12,152 nucleotides of DNA from DASWED01 sp036394995 (GTDB lineage: Bacteria > Actinomycetota > UBA4738 > JACQTL01): positions 1-12,152 of the forward strand of contig DASWED010000061.1 of NCBI GenBank assembly GCA_036394995.1, given 5' to 3'. Below the pieces are notes generated by a model, which had not been told where the DNA came from, did not search any database, and saw nothing but the letters and a program-made list of their open reading frames with translations. Positions within the stretch are counted from its first letter, which is position 1, and the number at the start of each line of letters is the position of its first letter. Shown here piece by piece: positions 1-6,178 of the stretch. Position numbers and translations under genes: made by a program.

Positions 1-634
1 GCTCGATCTTCTCCCGAACCCGGCGAACGTGGACCGTCACCGTGGAGGGATCGCCGTCGAAGGCGAAGTCCCACAGCTCGTCGAGGAGCTGGATCCGCGA
101 GAACACGTGACCGGGGCGCGAGGCCAGGAGCAGCAGCAGGTCGAACTCCTTGGGCGTGAGCCGGATGCGCGTCCCGGCCCGGGTGACCTCTCGGGCCGCG
201 GGGTCGATGCGGAGCTCCCCGAACTCCAGCGGCCCCGGATCGGCGCCGGTGCCGTGCGGCGCCTGGGACGACCGGCGGAGCACCGCCTTCACCCGGGCCA
301 CGACCTCACGTGGGGAGAACGGCTTGGTGACGTAGTCGTCGGCCCCCAGCTCGAGGCCGATCACGCGGTCCGTCTCGTCGCCCCGCGCGGTGAGCATGAT
401 CACCGCCGGACCGGAGCTCCCCTGCATCCTGCGGAACACCTCGAGCCCGTCGACGCGAGGCAGCATCAGGTCGAGCAGCACGACGTCCGGCGCCTCCCGG
501 CCCAACGCGGCGAGGGCGGCGACCCCGTCGGCCGCCGTCTCCACCGCGAAGCCGTCCCGTTCGAGGTACCGGGTGAGGACGTCGCGGACCATCTCCTCGT
601 CGTCCACGACCAGCACGCGAACAGGGCTCGACAC
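1..634 (-). CDS. OmpR/PhoB-family response regulator (3' end outside window)
   Basis: DNA-binding response regulator of a two-component system; a sensor kinase would phosphorylate it. The first 211 residues are present and the frame leaves the window at the left edge. The receiver domain spans residues 5-120, with acidic pocket D11-D12, phospho-acceptor D55 (in VVLLDLMLP), switch T82 (in MLTAR) and K104 (in YVTKPF). The winged-helix effector domain starts near residue 130; its recognition helix (TVTVHVRRVREKIE) sits at the cut, so only the C-terminal wing is missing. Start is GTG at 634, six bases after a TACAAT box and without a Shine-Dalgarno sequence, so a leaderless mRNA is likely. No kinase gene is visible; if one is paired, it would lie off the left edge. 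Family is certain, regulon unknown. Confidence 0.93.
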   Translation of the reverse strand, partial: MSSPVRVLVVDDEEMVRDVLTRYLERDGFAVETAADGVAALAALGREAPDVVLLDLMLPRVDGLEVFRRMQGSSGPAVIMLTARGDETDRVIGLELGADDYVTKPFSPREVVARVKAVLRRSSQAPHGTGADPGPLEFGELRIDPAAREVTRAGTRIRLTPKEFDLLLLLASRPGHVFSRIQLLDELWDFAFDGDPSTVTVHVRRVREKIE

Positions 635-640
635 GGTTCG

Positions 641-646
641 ATTGTA
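641..646 (-). promoter_or_regulatory. -10 box for the response regulator, leaderless-type
   Basis: On the minus strand TACAAT is followed by six bases and then the GTG start at 634, so transcription would begin at or next to the start codon. No convincing -35 hexamer is seen at the usual spacing. Confidence 0.55.
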
Positions 647-691
647 GGCACGGGGCCTTACGGAAAGGTTGCGGCCCGCCCCCGCCCGCGA

Positions 692-710
692 CGGTTCGGA
701 CCCGAAACCG
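692..710 (-). terminator. possible hairpin after the Nudix operon
   Basis: The arms CGGTT (692-696) and AACCG (706-710) pair. Inside them CGG (697-699) pairs with CCG (702-704), with one bulged A and a two-base loop. It lies four bases after the stop of the last gene of the minus-strand operon and before the response-regulator promoter. There is no T-tract, so termination is only suggested by position. Confidence 0.3.
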
Positions 711-714
711 GCGC

Positions 715-879
715 CTACGACCGGGGCCGCTTCAGGTAGGCCACCAGCGAGCGGCCCCCCTGGGGATTCTCGATCTGGAGGACCGTCACCAGCTCCCAGC
801 CGTCCTGGCCGAACGTGTTGAGGATCTCGCCGGGGTTGTGTTCGAACAGCGGTCCCACGAAGTACTCCCACTGCTGCAT
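715..879 (-). CDS. small DUF4177-like protein (54 aa)
   Basis: Short protein starting MQQWEYFVGPL and ending LVAYLKRPRS. The order 'W-E-Y at the start, a central LNTFGQDGWELV segment, then a strand ending in a basic YLKRP' is the layout I know from the DUF4177 family of small beta-rich proteins of unknown function. Start is ATG at 879, one base after the TGA of the CoA-binding gene; stop is TAG at 717-715. There is no separate ribosome-binding site beyond the coding end of the upstream gene, so it is probably made by translational coupling as the third gene of the Nudix/CoA-binding operon. The reading frame is typical of the neighbours in codon use. Family assignment rests on the pattern only. 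Confidence 0.72.
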   Translation of the reverse strand: MQQWEYFVGPLFEHNPGEILNTFGQDGWELVTVLQIENPQGGRSLVAYLKRPRS

Positions 880-880
880 G

Positions 881-1333
881 TCAGCTGGCCTCCCGTTCCA
901 CTCGCCGCCTGGCCGTCCGGATGCACACGCCCATGATCACGTCGAGGCCGGCCTCCGACGCGATCCGGTAGGCCTCGTCGCTCACGATGCCGCTCTGGAG
1001 CCACAGCACCTTCGCCCCGACCTCCACCGCCTCCCGCGCCACCTCCGGCGTGTGCTCCGCCCGGCGGAACACGTCCACCACGTCGATGGGCTCGGGGACG
1101 TCCCTCAGCGTGGGGTACGCCTTCTCCCCCAGCACCTCGGTCTCCCTGGGGTTCACCGGGATGATCCGGTACCCGCGCTCCTGGAGGAACGCGGCGATGT
1201 CGTAGGACTCCCGCATGGGGTCCGACGACAGCCCCACCACCGCGATGGTGTGCGCGTCCCCCAGGATGGCCCGGAGCTCTCGGACGCTGGGGTCGGTGGG
1301 GTCGGCGACCTGCGCCGGCGGTTCGTCGCTCAT
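881..1333 (-). CDS. CoA-binding domain protein (YccU-like)
   Basis: 150-residue protein that is essentially a single Rossmann-type CoA_binding domain, as in E. coli YccU and its Thermus homologue. Visible family marks are IAVVGLSSDPMRESY (residues 30-44), GYRIIPVNP (54-62), the LGEKAYPTLRDVP segment, IDVVDVFR and, near the end, VLWLQSGIVSDEA and GLDVIMGVCI. These proteins bind CoA or an acyl-CoA through the N-terminal nucleotide loop; the physiological role is not established. The ATG at 1333 overlaps the TGA of the Nudix gene (ATGA), and the next small gene begins one base after its stop, so the three genes are coupled. An open frame continues upstream of the ATG through the Nudix gene, but it does not read as this family there. 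Confidence 0.9.
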   Translation of the reverse strand: MSDEPPAQVADPTDPSVRELRAILGDAHTIAVVGLSSDPMRESYDIAAFLQERGYRIIPVNPRETEVLGEKAYPTLRDVPEPIDVVDVFRRAEHTPEVAREAVEVGAKVLWLQSGIVSDEAYRIASEAGLDVIMGVCIRTARRRVEREAS

Positions 1334-1947
1334 GCCGCCGGCGCGCTCAGCATCCACGGCGCCCCCTTTCGAACGATGTCCAGGAATCCCTTGAGGATCC
1401 GCCCGGTGGCTCCCCAGATGGTCTTCCCGTCCACCTCGTAGGAGAAGCCGATCCAGGTCCGGCCGTCCCGGTTCCACTCCATCTGGGCCTCCACGGCATC
1501 GAGGCGGGCGAGCGGCACCTCGATGATCTCCGCGATCTCTCCGGGGTTCGGGGCGAACGCGGGCCGCTCGAGGAGCAGGCCCACGAACGGCACGATGAGG
1601 ATGCCCGTGACGAACGTGGGGAGCGGCTCGAGCACGCCGAGGACCTCGACCTCCTCGGGGTCCACGCCGATCTCCTCCTGGGTCTCCCGGAGGGCCGTGG
1701 ACTGCAGCTCGTCGTCTCCGGGATCGGGCATCCCGCCCGGGAACGAGATCTCTCCGGCGTGGCGCGGCAGGTGGGCCGTGCGTTCGGTGAACACCACGGA
1801 CGGCGGCTCGGGGCCGGCCATCAGCGGGAGCAACACCCCGGCCGGTCGGCCGAACCCCTCGGGGAGAGGGCCCGGAGCTTGCGGAAGGGCCGCCCGCAGG
1901 GTGGAGGCGATGTGGGGCCGGGACGACGGCTTCGGGAAGGACGGCAT
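1330..1947 (-). CDS. Nudix hydrolase, CoA pyrophosphatase (NudL-like)
   Basis: 205-residue Nudix hydrolase of the NudL/NUDT7 type, which cleaves CoA and CoA esters to 3',5'-ADP and phosphopantetheine. The family-specific stretch ahead of the Nudix box is present (FTERTAHLPRHAGEISFPGG, residues 53-72). It leads into the box at 71-95, with R87, E88, E91 and E92 as the metal and catalytic core (ALRETQEEIGV). As in other members, the first Glu of the generic box is an Asp-rich PDPGDD segment. The ATG at 1947 has only a weak upstream purine run; another ATG at 1962 is in a different frame. It is the first gene of a three-gene operon and its stop overlaps the start of the CoA-binding gene. A shared role in CoA turnover is inferred from that pairing. 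Confidence 0.92.
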   Translation of the reverse strand: MPSFPKPSSRPHIASTLRAALPQAPGPLPEGFGRPAGVLLPLMAGPEPPSVVFTERTAHLPRHAGEISFPGGMPDPGDDELQSTALRETQEEIGVDPEEVEVLGVLEPLPTFVTGILIVPFVGLLLERPAFAPNPGEIAEIIEVPLARLDAVEAQMEWNRDGRTWIGFSYEVDGKTIWGATGRILKGFLDIVRKGAPWMLSAPAA

Positions 1948-1994
1948 GACTTCTGCCGGCCATGGTAGCCGAGGGGTGGTGTCGGTCCGTTCGA

Positions 1995-2000
1995 TAGTCT
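1995..2000 (+). promoter_or_regulatory. -10 box for the disulfide oxidoreductase, leaderless-type
   Basis: TAGTCT (TAnnnT pattern) is followed by six bases and then the ATG at 2007. There is no Shine-Dalgarno sequence in front of that ATG, which fits a leaderless transcript. No -35 match is evident. Confidence 0.45.
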
Positions 2001-2006
2001 CGCGCC

Positions 2007-3413
2007 ATGGCGACGGAGCGGTTCGACGTGTTCGTGGTGGGTGGCGGAGGCGCGGGCTCAGAGGTGGCGTTCTCGCTGGGCGGCCGGGGCGACCTCCGGG
2101 TGGCCATCGCCGAACGCGACAAGCTGGGCGGGGAGTGCAACCACTATGGCTGCGTGCCCACCAAGGCCATGCTGGCCAGCGCCAGGGTGGCGGCCGCGGC
2201 CCGCGACGGGGAGCGGTTCGGCGTCCGCGTGCAGGGGCTGGAGATCGACTTCGGGGCCGTGATGGACCGCGTCCGGCGGATCATCGCCTCCCAGTCCGGC
2301 GAGGGCCCGAAGCCGTTCGAGGACCGCGGGGTCCGGGTGGTGATGGACGAGGTCCGGCTGGTCGGCGAGCACTACCTCGAGGCCTCGGACGGCACCCTGT
2401 TCGAGGCCGACAGCATCGTCCTGGCCACCGGGAGCGAGGCCACCCTGCCCCCCGTCGAGGGCTTGGCGGACGGGCCGTACTGGACGAACAAGGAGGCCAT
2501 CTGGGCGCCCACCGAGGTGCCGTCGTCGCTCGCGGTGATCGGCTCCGGAGCGGTGGGGATCGAGTTCGCCACGATCTACCGCCGGTTCGGCGCGGAGGTC
2601 ACCGTGCTGGAGACCGCCCCCCGGATCGTGCCGAATGAGGACCCCGACGTGTCCGAGGCGCTCCAGGAGCCGCTGGAGGCCGAGGGAATCCGCTTCCTGA
2701 CCGGCGTGGAGATCACGAAGGCGTCGCATTCGAGGGGCCGGTGGCGGCTGTCCCTGGCCGGCGGCGACACCGTCGAGGCGCAGGAGGTACTGGTGGCGGC
2801 GGGACGGCGGCCCACGTTCGGTGTCCACGAAATGGCCCGGGCGGGGATCGAGCTCGACGACCGGGGGCGGCCGCTCCTGGGGCCGACCCTTCGGACCACC
2901 GCGGAGAGCATCTGGGCCTGCGGGGACGCCACCGGCGAGCTGCTGTTCACCCACGTCGGCGACTACGAGGCCGGCCTGGTGGTGGCCGACATCCTGGGCG
3001 CGAAGCGGGTCCGCGACTACCGCATCGTCCCCCGGGTCACGTTCTGCGAGCCCGAGGTGGCGAGCGTCGGCCTCACCGAACCCGAAGCCCGGGAGGCCGG
3101 GTACGACATCCACGTGGCCATGGCCCGGTTCGACGACAACGAACGCGCGGTGATCGAGGGCCGCCCGGCGGGGCTGGTGAAGCTCGTATCCGACACGCGC
3201 ACCGGGGAGCTCCTCGGCGGCCACCTCGTCGGCGACCACGCCGGCGAGATGATCCACGAGGTGGCCGCCGCCATGGCCGGACACGTCACCGCCGCCGATC
3301 TCGGCACCACCATCCACGCGTACCCCACGCTCTCCGAGTCCCTCCGCTGGGTCTTCCGCGAGCTGGCCGGCATGGAGGAACACCACCGCGTGGAGTCCAT
3401 CGCTCCGGACTGA
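2007..3413 (+). CDS. FAD/NAD-dependent pyridine nucleotide-disulfide oxidoreductase (Lpd/MerA-like)
   Basis: 468-residue class-I flavoprotein disulfide reductase, probably cytosolic. In order: FAD-binding GGGGAG (12-17); redox pair C44/C49 in GGECNHYGCVPTK; the second Rossmann motif VIGSGAVGIEF, whose second strand ends in VLE, an acidic residue that favours NADH over NADPH; the FAD-contact CGDATGELLFTHVGDYEAG; and the C-terminal dimer domain with HAYPTLSE (437-444). In lipoamide dehydrogenase the residue before that Pro is the catalytic His; here it is Tyr439, as in mercuric-reductase-like relatives, while Glu444 is kept. No N-terminal heavy-metal domain and no C-terminal Cys pair are present, so a true MerA is unlikely. 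The substrate is unknown. It is divergent from the Nudix operon and followed by an Fe-S carrier gene that has its own promoter-like signal. Confidence 0.9.
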   Translation: MATERFDVFVVGGGGAGSEVAFSLGGRGDLRVAIAERDKLGGECNHYGCVPTKAMLASARVAAAARDGERFGVRVQGLEIDFGAVMDRVRRIIASQSGEGPKPFEDRGVRVVMDEVRLVGEHYLEASDGTLFEADSIVLATGSEATLPPVEGLADGPYWTNKEAIWAPTEVPSSLAVIGSGAVGIEFATIYRRFGAEVTVLETAPRIVPNEDPDVSEALQEPLEAEGIRFLTGVEITKASHSRGRWRLSLAGGDTVEAQEVLVAAGRRPTFGVHEMARAGIELDDRGRPLLGPTLRTTAESIWACGDATGELLFTHVGDYEAGLVVADILGAKRVRDYRIVPRVTFCEPEVASVGLTEPEAREAGYDIHVAMARFDDNERAVIEGRPAGLVKLVSDTRTGELLGGHLVGDHAGEMIHEVAAAMAGHVTAADLGTTIHAYPTLSESLRWVFRELAGMEEHHRVESIAPD

Positions 3414-3483
3414 GCCCGCGTTCGGCGTCTTCAGGAAGCCGGTGGTGGCGACGTCGGCGGTCACCCGCTCCCAGATCCAATCG

Positions 3484-3511
3484 CGGACACTCCTTCGTGC
3501 GCTCGTATCAT
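3484..3511 (+). promoter_or_regulatory. promoter for the A-type Fe-S carrier
   Basis: CGGACA (3484-3489, four of six to the TTGACA consensus), a 16-base spacer and TATCAT (3506-3511). The TATCAT overlaps the ATG at 3510 and lies seven bases before the in-frame GTG at 3519, so a start at the GTG on a leaderless mRNA fits better than the ATG. Confidence 0.5.
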
Positions 3512-3518
3512 GGACGAC

Positions 3519-3866
3519 GTGAGCACTGAAACCACGACGCCGACACTCGAGATCACCGAGCCCGCCGCCCGGCGGGTGCTGGCCGTGGCCGCGCGGGAGG
3601 GCAAGCCCGAGGCCTCCCTCCGGATCCGCGTGGTGGCCGGCGGCTGCGACGGGTTCGAGTACGAGATGGCGCTCGAGGACTCAGCGGCCGACACCGACGA
3701 GGTCCTCCAGGCTCACGGCCTCCGGGTCCTGGTGGATCCTCGGAGCGCCCCGATCCTGAGGGGCTCCACGCTGGAGTTCCGCGACCAGCTCCTGGGCGGC
3801 GGCCTCAAGGTGGTGAACCCGCAGGCCACCCACGAGTGCACCTGCGGCAAGTCCTTCGCGATCTGA
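3519..3866 (+). CDS. A-type iron-sulfur carrier (HesB/IscA/ErpA family)
   Basis: 115-residue protein that would hold and hand over Fe-S clusters to client enzymes. The three family cysteines are in place: C43 (in VAGGCDGFEYEM) and C107/C109 (in HECTCGKSF, near the C terminus). Length is normal for the family. I chose GTG at 3519 because a TATCAT -10 box ends seven bases upstream and no Shine-Dalgarno sequence exists. The in-frame ATG at 3510 would add only three residues and lies within the -10 box. It stands alone, without an isc or suf cluster in view, but lies between a flavoprotein oxidoreductase and an FrhB-like protein predicted to carry two 4Fe-4S clusters, a possible client. Whether it is IscA, SufA or ErpA cannot be decided from the sequence. 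Confidence 0.92.
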   Translation: MSTETTTPTLEITEPAARRVLAVAAREGKPEASLRIRVVAGGCDGFEYEMALEDSAADTDEVLQAHGLRVLVDPRSAPILRGSTLEFRDQLLGGGLKVVNPQATHECTCGKSFAI

Positions 3867-3873
3867 CGGACGC

Positions 3874-3893
3874 CGCCCGCCGAACGGCGGGCG
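3874..3893. terminator. GC-rich hairpin between convergent genes
   Basis: Nine-base perfect arms (3874-3882 and 3885-3893, core GCCCGCCG/CGGCGGGC) around AA. It fills the 27-base gap between the Fe-S carrier stop and the cupredoxin stop. Position suggests a bidirectional terminator, but neither side has a T-tract. Confidence 0.5.
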
Positions 3894-4319
3894 CTACGAG
3901 GCCTGGAGCTGACCCACCATCCCCTGGGTCCGGTGGTACTTGCAGTAGAACTCCAGGGTCCCGGACTGCGGGAACGTCACCGTGACCTCCACGTCCTCGC
4001 CGGCGTCGACGTCCTCGTCCACGCCCTGGTCCTCGAGCGTGAAGTTGTGTTTGACGTCGCCCTCGTTCCCGACCGTGAGGGTGACCTTCGCGCCGGGCGA
4101 GCCCTTCAGCGTGGTGGGGTCGAAGTAGAAGTCGCTGCCGTCGTTGTCGGCCTCCAGCTCGAAGCTGTTGCCCGAGACGTCCTTGGTCCCGTGGTCGTTC
4201 GCCTTGTCGCCGTTGATGGTGATCGTGGCGCCCTTCTCCTCGTCCGAGGAGCTGCTGCAGGCCGCCCCGAGCAGCAGCACCGCCGTGCCCAGGGCCATGA
4301 GCCCGATCCATCGCCGCAT
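3894..4319 (-). CDS. cupredoxin-like (type 1 copper) predicted lipoprotein
   Basis: 141-residue secreted protein. Residues 1-20 form a signal peptide (MRR then a hydrophobic run) ending LGAAC, so C21 may be lipidated; Gly at -3 is atypical for a lipobox. A Ser- and acid-rich linker follows, then a plastocyanin/azurin-like fold with the copper ligands H91 (VKHNF), C126, H129 and M134 (YCKYHRTQGM, a C-x2-H-x4-M pattern). The expected role is electron transfer or copper binding outside the membrane. The ATG at 4319 has a strong ribosome-binding site. An in-frame extension upstream lacks signal-peptide character and is rejected. It is convergent with the Fe-S carrier gene and divergent from the FrhB-like gene. 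The redox partner is unknown. Confidence 0.9.
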   Translation of the reverse strand: MRRWIGLMALGTAVLLLGAACSSSSDEEKGATITINGDKANDHGTKDVSGNSFELEADNDGSDFYFDPTTLKGSPGAKVTLTVGNEGDVKHNFTLEDQGVDEDVDAGEDVEVTVTFPQSGTLEFYCKYHRTQGMVGQLQAS

Positions 4320-4326
4320 GCCGGTT

Positions 4327-4333
4327 CCTCCTT
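4327..4333 (-). promoter_or_regulatory. strong ribosome-binding site of the cupredoxin gene
   Basis: On the minus strand AAGGAGG lies seven bases before the ATG at 4319 and settles this start against the longer open frame. It contrasts with the leaderless-looking genes nearby. Confidence 0.75.
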
Positions 4334-4444
4334 CGTGCTCGCAGGGAAGGGTTTCGGGTACTACGGGCGAGACATGGGGCCGGCTTGCGCTCGCCGGGCG
4401 TCCAGGGGGCACTTCGACCCTCGTGCACAGGGACCTTCGCCTAC

Positions 4445-4473
4445 CTCACATATTGGTCCCCGGTTCCTATACT
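4445..4473 (+). promoter_or_regulatory. promoter for the FrhB-like gene, leaderless-type
   Basis: CTCACA (4445-4450, four of six to TTGACA), exactly 17 bases, then TATACT (4468-4473, five of six to TATAAT). Eight bases later comes the GTG at 4482, with no Shine-Dalgarno sequence. This is the clearest promoter in the window. Confidence 0.62.
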
Positions 4474-4481
4474 GTCGCGCC

Positions 4482-5690
4482 GTGCCCTCCTCCGCCGACA
4501 AGACCCAGTGGCGCGACCTGCACCACGAGGTCGTCACCTCCGGGCTGTGCACCGGGTGTTCGGCGTGCGTGGTGGTGTGCCCGTTCCACGTCCTGGGCTA
4601 CGACCACAACGACGGGAAGGGCCACAACGGCGCGTACCGGCCGTTCCACCTGGAGGAGGGCCCGGAGGACCACTGCACGCACGGCGACAAGGGGTGCGAC
4701 ATCTGCACCCGGGCGTGCCCCCGGTTCCGCGAATGGGAACCCGAGATCGACCGGATGCTGTTCGGCCGGACCCGCTCCATCGACGAGGTCATCGGGGTCC
4801 ACCAGTCGATCGTGCTGGCCCGGGCCCATGACCGCCGGGTGTTGGCGGTGGGCCAGGACGGCGGCGTGGTCTCGGCGCTGCTGGTGTGGGGGCTGGAGAC
4901 CGGGCAGATCGACGGCGCGTGCACCTCGAAGCTCTCCGACGAACGGCCCTGGGACGCGGAACCGACCGTGGTGACGGACGTGGCCGGCGTGCTCGCCACG
5001 GCCGGCTCCCGCTACACGTACTCGGCGAACCCGCTGGCGCTGATCGAGGGGGCGAACCGGGGCCTGTCGAAGATGGCCCTGGTGGGGATGTCCTGCATGG
5101 CCAGCGTCACCGGCGCGCTCGAGTCCCGCCGGGTGGCCAAGTGGCGCAGGAAGATCGAGTGGACGTTCGGGCTGCTGTGCTCGAAGACGTTCACGTACGA
5201 CGGGCTGATGCAGCACAAGATCCACGACGAGCTCGGGGTGAAGTTCGAAGACATCGCCCGGATCAACGTGAAGGGCAAGGTCATCGTGTACACGACCGAC
5301 GGGGAGGTCCACGACATCGCCCTGAAGGAGGCCCGCCAGTGGAGCCGCCCCGGGTGCACGAGCTGCCCCGACTTCGCCGCCGAGCACGCCGACATCTCGT
5401 TCGGCGGGCTCGGTCAGAAGGAGGGCTGGTCCCTGGTCATCGTCCGCACCGACCGGGGCCTCGACATCTGGCGCCGGGCCGTGGAGGCCGGCGTGGTCGA
5501 ATGGCGCGCCGCCGAGGAGGACCCCGCCGCGATCGCCCTCATGGAGAAGCTCGCCATCAAGCAGCGCGAACGGTGGCCCGTCGACCGTCTCCAGGAAGCC
5601 TGGAACTTCCCCGGCGCCATCCCCAGCTCCAACGGTCCCATCCCGGCAACAGCGCCCGTCGCACCCGCCCCTGACGCTGGGGCCACCTGA
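4482..5690 (+). CDS. FrhB/FdhB-family iron-sulfur flavoprotein (coenzyme F420 hydrogenase/dehydrogenase beta subunit-like)
   Basis: 402-residue protein of the family that includes F420-reducing hydrogenase beta subunits, FpoF, F420-dependent sulfite reductase and plant and cyanobacterial chlorophyll-pathway reductases. The N-terminal ferredoxin-like part has two 4Fe-4S motifs: C23-C26-C29-C33 (LCTGCSACVVVCP) and C65-C72-C75-C79 (GCDICTRACP). The FrhB N and C domains follow, with GQDGGVVSALL near residue 128 and C292/C295 in GCTSCPDFAAEHADISFGG. A Pro/Ala-rich tail ends the protein, with tandem TGA TAG stops. GTG 4482 is chosen from the promoter spacing and from being just ahead of the conserved domain; the open frame upstream has no family character. 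No hydrogenase or dehydrogenase partner gene is near, so it may act alone or with a distant partner. F420 or FAD as cofactor and the substrate are unproven. Confidence 0.88.
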   Translation: MPSSADKTQWRDLHHEVVTSGLCTGCSACVVVCPFHVLGYDHNDGKGHNGAYRPFHLEEGPEDHCTHGDKGCDICTRACPRFREWEPEIDRMLFGRTRSIDEVIGVHQSIVLARAHDRRVLAVGQDGGVVSALLVWGLETGQIDGACTSKLSDERPWDAEPTVVTDVAGVLATAGSRYTYSANPLALIEGANRGLSKMALVGMSCMASVTGALESRRVAKWRRKIEWTFGLLCSKTFTYDGLMQHKIHDELGVKFEDIARINVKGKVIVYTTDGEVHDIALKEARQWSRPGCTSCPDFAAEHADISFGGLGQKEGWSLVIVRTDRGLDIWRRAVEAGVVEWRAAEEDPAAIALMEKLAIKQRERWPVDRLQEAWNFPGAIPSSNGPIPATAPVAPAPDAGAT

Positions 5691-5711
5691 TAGGTCGACC
5701 CATCGAGAGCT

Positions 5712-5730
5712 GCCGCGCCGGCGATGCGGC
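5712..5730. terminator. weak hairpin between convergent genes
   Basis: GCCGC (5712-5716) and GCGGC (5726-5730) could pair around a nine-base loop in the 39-base gap between the FrhB-like and VOC stop codons. It is short and has no T-tract. Confidence 0.2.
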
Positions 5731-6137
5731 TACGAACCCTCGGCGTCGGGGAGCTTCGCCGCGACCTCCCAGATGTGGCCGTCGGGGTCGGTGAAGGCGG
5801 CGGTTCGCATCCCCCATTCGCGGTCTTGCGGGCCGTTGAGGAGAGTCACGCCGCGGGTGGCCAGATCCGCGCACACCGCGTCCGCGTCGTCCACCCAGAT
5901 GGTGAGCTGGTAGCGCGATCCCGCTTCCCGACCGGCGACGGTTCCGGGATCGATGAGCTCGCGGGCCGCTTCGGTCCTCAACAGGTTGACGATCATGTTC
6001 TCGAACCTGAATGCCGCGGCGTTCTCGTCCTCGTGGATCACCGGCACGCCGAAGACGTCCTCGTAGAACGCCTTCGACCGCTGTGGATCCTCGACGAACA
6101 TGGTGATGGCACCGACGCTGTTCAGGGACTCGGTCAC
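5730..6137 (-). CDS. VOC/glyoxalase-fold protein
   Basis: 135-residue protein with the two-module pattern of the vicinal oxygen chelate superfamily. The first half opens with ITMFVEDPQRSKAFYEDVFGVPVIHE, and the second with YQLTIWVDDADAVCADLATRGV and closes FTDPDGHIWEVAAKL. Members are dioxygenases, glyoxalases, epimerases or antibiotic-binding proteins; the enzymatic type cannot be told from these marks and a full metal-ligand set is not obvious. Start is GTG at 6137, after a purine-rich AGGAAGGGG run. A longer open frame upstream on this strand overlaps the DUF1905 gene and is not VOC-like. It lies 41 bases downstream of the DUF1905 gene, probably in one transcript with it. Confidence 0.85.
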   Translation of the reverse strand: MTESLNSVGAITMFVEDPQRSKAFYEDVFGVPVIHEDENAAAFRFENMIVNLLRTEAARELIDPGTVAGREAGSRYQLTIWVDDADAVCADLATRGVTLLNGPQDREWGMRTAAFTDPDGHIWEVAAKLPDAEGS

Positions 6138-6178
6138 TCCTTCCGCCCCTTCCTGCTCGTTGGACCCGACCCGATCGA

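Noticed and set aside
29..739. Plus-strand open frame across the left end
   Set aside because: It is antisense to the response regulator, whose D55, T82 and K104 are all in place, and it also runs through that gene's promoter.
881..2140. Long minus-strand open frame that would fuse the CoA-binding protein to an N-terminal extension of about 270 residues
   Set aside because: Upstream of 1333 this frame is Arg/Pro/Gly-rich low-complexity translation antiphase to the Nudix gene, which is clearly coding in another frame with a full Nudix box.
2007..3413. Mercuric reductase and a mercury-resistance locus
   Set aside because: There is no N-terminal heavy-metal domain, no C-terminal cysteine pair, and no merR, merT or merP genes nearby.
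2058..3464. 468-residue minus-strand open frame opposite the disulfide oxidoreductase
   Set aside because: It mirrors the real gene as expected in GC-rich DNA, has no family motifs, and its composition is His/Gly/Asp/Val-rich shadow translation.
4320..4481. Possible riboswitch or small RNA in the largest intergenic gap
   Set aside because: Apart from the cupredoxin ribosome-binding site and the FrhB-like promoter I see no conserved riboswitch-type structure, and the plus-strand transcript probably begins at the start codon.
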